From: Pseudomonadota bacterium
GTDB lineage: Bacteria > Pseudomonadota > Alphaproteobacteria > Reyranellales > Reyranellaceae
DNA length: 11,322 bases
Direction of reading: 5' to 3'
Assembly: GCA_023436825.1 (NCBI GenBank)
Contig: JAEZHS010000077.1
Coordinates: forward strand, 1 to 11,322
In this document: piece by piece, positions 6,602 through 11,322 of the stretch
Numbering within the stretch: position 1 is the stretch's first letter
Layout: each line of letters starts with the position of its first letter
Translations under genes and position numbers: made by a program
The notes under the pieces: generated by a model
Told to the model about the DNA's origin: nothing
Database searches by the model: none
Seen by the model: only the letters and a program-made list of their open reading frames with translations

Positions 6602-6609
6602 CCCTCTCC
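6602..6609 (-). promoter_or_regulatory. Ribosome binding site deciding the 6596 start
   Basis: GGAGAGGG on the minus strand, five bases before the ATG at 6596. It argues against the GTG at 6611, which overlaps this site and would add five residues. Confidence 0.65.
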
Positions 6610-6974
6610 ACAAAATATGGGTGCGGATCGTAAGGATGCGCGGCGACGGGTCAAGCGTAGCGAGCATGCGCCGGTGCAGATCAGGCATCGTGCGGGAAGT
6701 ACGCAGTGGCTCGATGGCTCGCTGCGACGGCTGATGCAACCGTGCGTGGAGAGTCCGTTCCGCGCTCCCTGCCCACAATGCTTGTCGCGGTCGCAAGCTT
6801 CGACTCTGGCCCTGCATGGATGACGCTCCAGCCGTCGCGCAGAGACGTTCGATCGCTGAGCGCGCATGGGCAGGCTCCTGGCCAACCCTCGGCAACCGGC
6901 AAGGCGAAACGGCCTGCCTCGATCGGATCGCGCGACGAACCCTGCGGTGAGTATGATCGCCAGTCGAAATTTCG

Positions 6975-7003
6975 TTGCTCGGCTCAGAGCTTATGCCTAG
7001 CAT
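6975..7003 (+). promoter_or_regulatory. Weak sigma70-like promoter candidate for the ABC binding protein
   Basis: TTGCTC (6975-6980) and TAGCAT (6998-7003) are spaced by 17 bases and would start transcription about 70 nt before the ATG at 7082. The match to consensus is poor at both hexamers, so this is only a suggestion. Confidence 0.2.
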
Positions 7004-7081
7004 TCGCACAAGGTCTGAAAGACCACGCATCGCGGTCAACGCGAGCCCCGGCACAAAGGACAGCTCGGAGGAGGAACGCTC

Positions 7082-8425
7082 ATGGTTAGGAGGACAATCG
7101 GTCGGCGTCGCTTCGTTACCAGTACAGCTGCTCTCTCATCGGCCATGGTGGCCGCACCGTTCGTGCGGGGCGCCCATGCCGCCGGCAAGCTGGCGATCGG
7201 CTTGTGGGATCATTGGGTGCCCGGCGCCAACGCCGGCGCCGAGGCCGTCGCCAAGGGGTGGGCCGAAAAGGAGAAGGTCGATCTGCAGATCGACTTCATC
7301 ACATCACAGGGCAACAAGCTGATCCTGACGGCGGCGGCGGAAGCGCAGGCGCGGTCGGGCCACGACATCCTGGCGCAAGGAAGCTGGGATTGTGCCCGCT
7401 ACTCCGATCAGCTCGTGCCGGTGGACGATGTCATGGCGCCGCTGGTCAAGCAGAACGGCGCGGCCAGCGCCATCACGACCTACCTCGGCAAGATCGACGG
7501 CAAATGGCTCGGCGTGCCGGCAACGCCGGGAGCCCAGTTCAAGGGACCGGCGTCGCGCATCGATCTCCTGAAACAGCATGCCGGCATCGACATCCAGGCC
7601 ATGTATCCGGCCGGCGCTCCCCCCAAAGCCGACAACTGGACGCTCGACACCTTCCTCAAGGCAGCGGCGGACTGCCACAAGGCGGGCTTCCCGTTCGGCA
7701 TCGGGCTCGGCACGACGGCGGATTCGGTCGATACCTGCGGCGCCATCTTCCAGAGCTTCGATGCGGAGCTCGTCAACGCCAAGGGCGACATCACGGCGAA
7801 GAGCGACAACGTCAAGAAGGCGCTCGAGTACTGGAAGCAGCTCGTCGCCTACCTGCCGCCGGACGCGCCGTCGTGGGACGACGCCAGCAACAACAAGATG
7901 TTCGTCGCCGGCAAGACCGCGCTGATCATGAACCCACCCAGCGCCTGGGCGGTGGCGCGGCGCGACCGGCCGGAAATCGCCGAGCAGACCTGGCACCACG
8001 GCATGGCCGCCGGCCCTGCCGGACGCTACGGGCCGTTCACGACGCCGTTCTGGGGCATCTGGAACTTCAGCAAGAACCAGAGCGCCGCCAAGAGCCTGCT
8101 CACCGCACTGTCGCAGGCCGACGCGATCGAGGCCATGGTGAAAGCGAGCGCCGGTTACGACATCCCGGCATTCGCCAATCTCACGACCCTGAAAGTGTGG
8201 GCGGAGGAAGGGCCACCCAAGGGAACGCTCTTTCACTACGCCAACCCGTTCAACCATCAGATCCTGTCGATCGCCGCGGCGCCCGCGCCGCACAAGATCG
8301 CCGTTCAGATCTATCGGCATGGGCTGCAGACCCAGATGGTGGTGCGCTACGCCATCCGGAACGAGCCGATCGACAAGGTGCTGGCCTTCGCGGTCAACGA
8401 GCTCGAAGGCTATATGCGGGTGTGA
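7082..8425 (+). CDS. ABC transporter family-1 extracellular solute-binding protein, Tat signal
   Basis: The 447 residues match the size of COG1653/UgpB-type binding proteins, which deliver sugars, polyols or similar solutes to an inner-membrane ABC importer. Residues 1-33 are a twin-arginine signal: RRRF at 8-11, a mild hydrophobic stretch and cleavage after AHA before AGKLAIG. Then come a first lobe with GHDILAQGSWDCARYSDQLV, the hinge-region PATPG, the SNNKMFVAGKTALIMNPPSA segment typical of this fold, and an aromatic-rich C-terminal lobe (GPFTTPFWGIWNFSKNQ). The ATG at 7082 has an excellent GGAGGAGG seven bases upstream. No cognate permease or sugar-type ATPase follows: the next genes are on the opposite strand and belong to a peptide-type system, so it is an orphan here. 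The ligand is unknown. Confidence 0.92.
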   Translation: MVRRTIGRRRFVTSTAALSSAMVAAPFVRGAHAAGKLAIGLWDHWVPGANAGAEAVAKGWAEKEKVDLQIDFITSQGNKLILTAAAEAQARSGHDILAQGSWDCARYSDQLVPVDDVMAPLVKQNGAASAITTYLGKIDGKWLGVPATPGAQFKGPASRIDLLKQHAGIDIQAMYPAGAPPKADNWTLDTFLKAAADCHKAGFPFGIGLGTTADSVDTCGAIFQSFDAELVNAKGDITAKSDNVKKALEYWKQLVAYLPPDAPSWDDASNNKMFVAGKTALIMNPPSAWAVARRDRPEIAEQTWHHGMAAGPAGRYGPFTTPFWGIWNFSKNQSAAKSLLTALSQADAIEAMVKASAGYDIPAFANLTTLKVWAEEGPPKGTLFHYANPFNHQILSIAAAPAPHKIAVQIYRHGLQTQMVVRYAIRNEPIDKVLAFAVNELEGYMRV

Positions 8426-8459
8426 CCAACCGGCTCCGGCGTTCCTCTAAAACTCACGC

Positions 8460-8484
8460 TCCTCTCCTCCATCGGGGGAGAGGA
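8460..8484. terminator. Hairpin between convergent genes
   Basis: TCCTCTCC (8460-8467) pairs exactly with GGAGAGGA (8477-8484) around a nine-base loop. It lies between the end of the binding-protein gene (8425) and the end of the peptide-transporter ATPase (8507). Reading leftwards a short GTTTTAG follows a few bases later, weakly terminator-like; it is also similar to common CTCTCC-type intergenic repeats. Confidence 0.5.
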
Positions 8485-8506
8485 ACATGAGGGCGTGAAC
8501 CCAGAT

Positions 8507-9550
8507 CTACGCCGCGCTCGGCGTGTACGACCGTTCCTCGACGCCGAGGCGGCCTTCCTCGATGGCGTGGCACGCCACGGTGCCGCCTTCGATGGGCAGC
8601 GCCTTGGGCCGCTCGACCTTGCAGCGTTCGTTGGCGAAGGGGCAGCGCGGATGGAAGGTGCAGCCCGACGGCGGGTTGATCGGGCTCGGCACCTCGCCCG
8701 CCACCGGCGCGCGCTGCCGGCCGGTCATGTCGAGGTCGGGGATCGTGTCCAGCAGCATCCGCGTGTAGGGGTGCTTGGGCCGGCGGAACAGCGTATCGGT
8801 CGGCGCCACCTCGACCAGGCGGCCGAGGTACATCACACCGACGCGCGTGGAGATGTGATAGACGACCGCCAGGTTGTGGCTGATGAACAGATAGGTGAGC
8901 TGCAGGCGGCGCTGCAGGTCGACCATCAGGTTCAGGATCTGCGCCTGCACCGAGACGTCGAGCGCCGAGGTCGGCTCGTCGCACACCAGGAACTCCGGAT
9001 GGCTCGCGAGCGCGCGGGCGATCGAGATGCGCTGGCGCTGGCCGCCGGAGAATTCGTGCGGGTACTTGCGGCCATCGGCAGGAGTCAAACGCACCTGGCG
9101 CAGGCGCTCGCCGACCTGGTTCTCGAGATCGGCCTTGTCCTTGGCCAGCCCGAAGGCGCGGATCGGCTCGGCGACGATGTCGAACACGCGCCAGCGCGGA
9201 TTGAGGCTGGCATACGGGTCCTGGAAGATCATCTGCATGCGCCGGCGCAGCGCGGCCGTGTCGGCGCGGCTGCGCGAGCTTGCCATGTCGTTGCCGTCGA
9301 ATTCGATCGAGCCCGCCGTCGGCGGATAGAGGCCCACCACCAGACGGGCCACCGTCGACTTGCCGCAACCCGACTCACCCACCAACGAGAAGGTCTCGCC
9401 CTTGGCGATCTCGATGTCGATGCCGTCGACCGCCTGCACGATCTGACGTGGGCGGCCTTCGAGCGTTCGCACCAGCCATGGCGCCGAGACATCGAAGTAG
9501 CGCTTCAGGCCTTCGATCTTGACGAACTGGTTCATACCGCCGTCAGGCAT
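8507..9550 (-). CDS. Dpp/Opp-type peptide ABC transporter ATP-binding protein (F subunit)
   Basis: From the ATG at 9550 the protein has 347 residues. It is the second ATPase of a peptide/nickel-type (PepT family) ABC importer, hydrolysing ATP at the cytoplasmic face to drive uptake. Motifs: Walker A GESGCGKST (58-66), Q-loop Gln110 in MIFQDPYASLNP, signature FSGGQRQRI (167-175), Walker B FLVCDEPTSALD (187-198) and switch His225. The C-terminal oligopeptide-transporter extension starts at HPYT (260-263), and cysteines 297, 303, 310 and 327 are arranged as in D-subunit homologues shown to hold an iron-sulphur cluster. Its start overlaps the end of the D-subunit gene by eight bases, indicating coupled translation. 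Subtype (dipeptide, oligopeptide or other solute) cannot be settled without the binding protein. Confidence 0.95.
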   Translation of the reverse strand: MPDGGMNQFVKIEGLKRYFDVSAPWLVRTLEGRPRQIVQAVDGIDIEIAKGETFSLVGESGCGKSTVARLVVGLYPPTAGSIEFDGNDMASSRSRADTAALRRRMQMIFQDPYASLNPRWRVFDIVAEPIRAFGLAKDKADLENQVGERLRQVRLTPADGRKYPHEFSGGQRQRISIARALASHPEFLVCDEPTSALDVSVQAQILNLMVDLQRRLQLTYLFISHNLAVVYHISTRVGVMYLGRLVEVAPTDTLFRRPKHPYTRMLLDTIPDLDMTGRQRAPVAGEVPSPINPPSGCTFHPRCPFANERCKVERPKALPIEGGTVACHAIEEGRLGVEERSYTPSAA

Positions 9551-10565
9551 CGACCAGCTCCTTGGCGACCGGAGCGCCGACGCCGCCGCGATCGTGCAGC
9601 CAGCAGGCGGCACGGCTGGCCCCCGCGCTCATCAGCTCCGGCCGATCGCTGAGGCAGCGACTGCCGCGCAGCGTGCAACGCGGATTGAAGGCGCAGCCCT
9701 TGGGGATCTCGGTGAGGCGCGGCATGGCGCCGTCGATCTGCGTCAGCTTCTCGTGGCGCACGCCGAGGCTCGGGATCGAGCCCATCAGGCCCTTGGTGTA
9801 GGGGTGCTTGGCGTGCTTCACCACGTCGCGCACTGGACCGATCTCGGCGATGCGGCCGGCATACATCACCGCCACGCGATCGGCGGTCTCGGCGATGACG
9901 CCCATGTCGTGGGTCACCAGCATCACCGCCGTCCGATGCTCGCGGCAGAGCTTCTTCAGCAGCGCGATGATCTGCGCCTGGATCGACACGTCGAGCGCCG
10001 TCGTCGGCTCGTCGGCCACGATCAGGCGCGGGCCGGCGCAGAGCGCCAAGGCGATCACCACACGCTGGCGCATGCCGCCGGAGAACTGATGCGGGTAGTG
10101 GTCGATGCGGCTCTCCGCGCCCGGGATGCCGACCTCCTTCAGGAGATCGAGGGCGCGCTTGCGCGCCTCGGCGGCAGAGAACGGCAGATGGGTCTGGATG
10201 GTCTCGACGAGCTGCCGGCCGATCGAATAGAGCGGGTTCAGGCTCGTGAGCGGATCCTGGAAGATGGCGCCGATCCTGGCGCCGCGCACCTTGCGCATCT
10301 CCTCGTAGGGCAGGTTGTCGATCCGCCGGCCTTCCAGCCTGACCTCGCCGCCGGCGATGCGGCCGGGCGGCTCGAGCAGGCCGATGATGGCATTGCCGGT
10401 CAGCGACTTGCCGGCGCCCGATTCGCCTACGACGCCCAAAACCTCGCCAGGGGCGATGTCGAAGGAGACATCGTCGACGGCGAGCAACGTGCCGCGCCGC
10501 GTCGGGAACTCGACCCTGAGGTTCTTGACCTCGAGAAGCGGCGGATTGTTCGATGCGACGGCCAT
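9543..10565 (-). CDS. Dpp/Opp-type peptide ABC transporter ATP-binding protein (D subunit)
   Basis: This 340-residue ATPase pairs with the F subunit as a heterodimer on the membrane domains of the importer. Motifs: Walker A GESGAGKS (47-54), Q-loop Gln103 in [11 protein letters not shown], signature FSGGMRQRV (161-169; the Met variant is the D-subunit signature), Walker [13 protein letters not shown] (181-192) and switch His219 in VTHD. The C-terminal family extension ([12 protein letters not shown], 254-265) carries Cys291, 297, 304 and 321. The start at 10565 is eleven bases after the permease stop, with only a weak ribosome binding site, so it is part of the same operon; its end overlaps the F-subunit start. 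All catalytic positions are intact. Confidence 0.95.
   Translation of the reverse strand: MAVASNNPPLLEVKNLRVEFPTRRGTLLAVDDVSFDIAPGEVLGVVGESGAGKSLTGNAIIGLLEPPGRIAGGEVRLEGRRIDNLPYEEMRKVRGARIGAIFQDPLTSLNPLYSIGRQLVETIQTHLPFSAAEARKRALDLLKEVGIPGAESRIDHYPHQFSGGMRQRVVIALALCAGPRLIVADEPTTALDVSIQAQIIALLKKLCREHRTAVMLVTHDMGVIAETADRVAVMYAGRIAEIGPVRDVVKHAKHPYTKGLMGSIPSLGVRHEKLTQIDGAMPRLTEIPKGCAFNPRCTLRGSRCLSDRPELMSAGASRAACWLHDRGGVGAPVAKELVDA
9558..9563 (-). promoter_or_regulatory. Ribosome binding site inside the D-subunit gene, deciding the F-subunit start
   Basis: AAGGAG on the minus strand, seven bases before the ATG at 9550. It sits in the last codons of the upstream ATPase gene and supports 9550 over the upstream start at 9613 and the internal ATG at 9535. 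Confidence 0.7.
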
Positions 10566-10576
10566 CTTCGCCTATT

Positions 10577-11322
10577 CTAGCGCAGTTTGGGGTTGAGGGC
10601 GTCGCGCAGCCAGTCGCCCAGCAGGTTCACGGCCAGCACCAGGGCGGCGAGCATGGCGCCGGGGAACACGATCACCCACCACTCGCCCGACTGCAGGACC
10701 TCGTTGCCCAGACGAATCAGGGTTCCGAGCGAAGGCTGGGTCGACGGCAGGCCGACGCCCAGGAAGGACAGCGTCGCCTCGGTGATGATGGCAAGGCCGA
10801 GATTGATGGTGGCGATCACCAGCACCGGACCGGTGACGTTGGGCAGCACGTGGCGGACCATGATCAGGACCGGCGACAGGCCGATCACGCGGGCGGCCTG
10901 CACGTACTCCTTGTTCTTCTCGACCAGGACCGAGCCGCGCACCGTGCGGGCGTACTGCACCCAGAAGGAGAGGCCGATGGCGCCGACAATGACGAAGATC
11001 GCGATCTCGTCATGGCGTTGCACCGAGATGATGCCGCGCACCACGCCGTCGATCAGCAGCGCCACCAGGATCGCCGGGAAGGTGAGCTGCACGTCGGCGA
11101 TGCGCATGATCACCGTGTCGACCATGCCGCCGACATAGCCGCTGACCAGGCCGAGCGCGATGCCGATCACCATGGCCACGATCACCGAGGCGAAGCCCAC
11201 GATCAGCGACAGGCGCGTGCCGTACATGATGGCGCTCAGCACGTCCCTGCCCTGGTCGTCGGTGCCCAGCGGGAAGGTCCATTCGCCGTCGGGCGAGACC
11301 AGGACCGGCGGCTTCAGCCCGT
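10577..11322 (-). CDS. Dpp/Opp-type peptide ABC transporter permease (C subunit), 5' part outside window
   Basis: The reading frame is open to the window edge, so the 247 visible residues lack the true N-terminus; the GTG at 11242 is not the start. The visible part begins in the C-subunit conserved segment FPLGTDDQGRDVLSAIMYGT and shows about five membrane-spanning segments (for example LSLIVGFASVIVAMVIGIAL, WVIVFPGAMLAALVLAVNLL). The cytoplasmic coupling loop YVQAARVIGLSPVLIMVRHV matches the EAA motif that docks on the ATPases. It ends with the typical GDWLRDALNPKLR. It belongs to the BPD inner-membrane family and forms the channel with a B-type permease that should lie just upstream, outside the window. 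The ATPase genes follow at an 11-nt gap, then with an overlap, so the three form one operon. Confidence 0.94.
   Translation of the reverse strand, partial: GLKPPVLVSPDGEWTFPLGTDDQGRDVLSAIMYGTRLSLIVGFASVIVAMVIGIALGLVSGYVGGMVDTVIMRIADVQLTFPAILVALLIDGVVRGIISVQRHDEIAIFVIVGAIGLSFWVQYARTVRGSVLVEKNKEYVQAARVIGLSPVLIMVRHVLPNVTGPVLVIATINLGLAIITEATLSFLGVGLPSTQPSLGTLIRLGNEVLQSGEWWVIVFPGAMLAALVLAVNLLGDWLRDALNPKLR

Larger units (their letters stand above)
6597..7081. other. 485-nt divergent gap without a convincing gene
   Basis: This separates the amidohydrolase from the binding-protein gene. A 166-residue minus-strand frame (6554-7054) spans most of it but overlaps the amidohydrolase start, has Arg/Ser/Ala-rich composition and no recognisable domain, so I do not call it. 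A 12-base match (AGCGTAGCGAGC at 6654-6665) to the repeat at 119-130 may be a decayed repeat. Promoters for both flanking genes should be here. Confidence 0.5.

Noticed and set aside
4761..6734. 657-residue open frame on the plus strand
   Set aside because: It runs antisense across both the zinc-ribbon gene and the amidohydrolase; His/Arg/Asp/Ala-rich shadow of high-GC codons without recognisable motifs.
6554..7054. 166-residue minus-strand frame in the divergent gap
   Set aside because: It overlaps the amidohydrolase start in another frame, has biased Arg/Ser content and shows no domain or good ribosome binding site.
8495..10580. Long plus-strand open frames opposite the two transporter ATPases
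   Set aside because: Both are antisense to ATPases with complete catalytic motifs; composition is typical of shadow frames.
1..11322. CRISPR array, tRNA, rRNA, toxin-antitoxin pair or defence island
   Set aside because: No regularly spaced direct repeats, no recognisable structural RNA, and all gene-sized gaps are explained by promoters, repeats or hairpins.

Overview
The window is GC-rich chromosomal DNA from what looks like an alphaproteobacterium. The support is the overall gene style: an orphan Bug/TctC-type binding protein, a ChvI-like response regulator, a winged-helix/TolB-like/TPR regulator, Dpp-type peptide transporters, and codons strongly ending in G or C. A Reyranella- or Bradyrhizobium-like soil organism would fit, but nothing here fixes the genus.

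Layout, left to right. Positions 1-31 hold, on the minus strand, the first ten codons of what looks like an IS110-family transposase; 32 to about 110 would be the non-coding end of that element, and 110-137 resembles half of a chromosomal palindromic repeat. Then come two minus-strand genes for exported proteins: a TctC-type solute-binding protein (139-1110) and a small secreted protein of unknown function (1254-1748). They are separated by a fuller copy of the palindromic repeat (1124-1245). A divergent intergenic region leads to two plus-strand regulatory genes: a wHTH-TolB-like-TPR protein (2003-3547) and an orphan OmpR/ChvI-type response regulator (3695-4450). A 28-nt perfect palindrome (4459-4486) lies between the response regulator and the convergent minus-strand pair formed by an M20 amidohydrolase (5403-6596) and a DUF6671-like double zinc-ribbon protein (4491-5357). 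After a 485-nt gap without a convincing gene, a Tat-exported family-1 ABC binding protein (7082-8425) reads rightwards. It converges on the tail of a Dpp/Opp-type peptide ABC operon on the minus strand: permease (10577 to beyond the window), ATPase D (9543-10565) and ATPase F (8507-9550).

How the parts work together. The right end is the inner-membrane and cytoplasmic half of a peptide importer; its other permease and its binding protein should lie beyond 11322. The two remaining binding proteins are orphans here, with no membrane partners in the window. The two regulators are adjacent and co-directional but have no sensor kinase beside them. The amidohydrolase and the zinc-ribbon protein probably share a transcript (45-nt gap).

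I do not see a CRISPR array, a tRNA or rRNA, a defence island or a clearly new multi-gene system. The points most worth following are the IS110-type end abutting a REP-like repeat, the uncharacterised zinc-ribbon protein beside the amidohydrolase, and the regulator pair.
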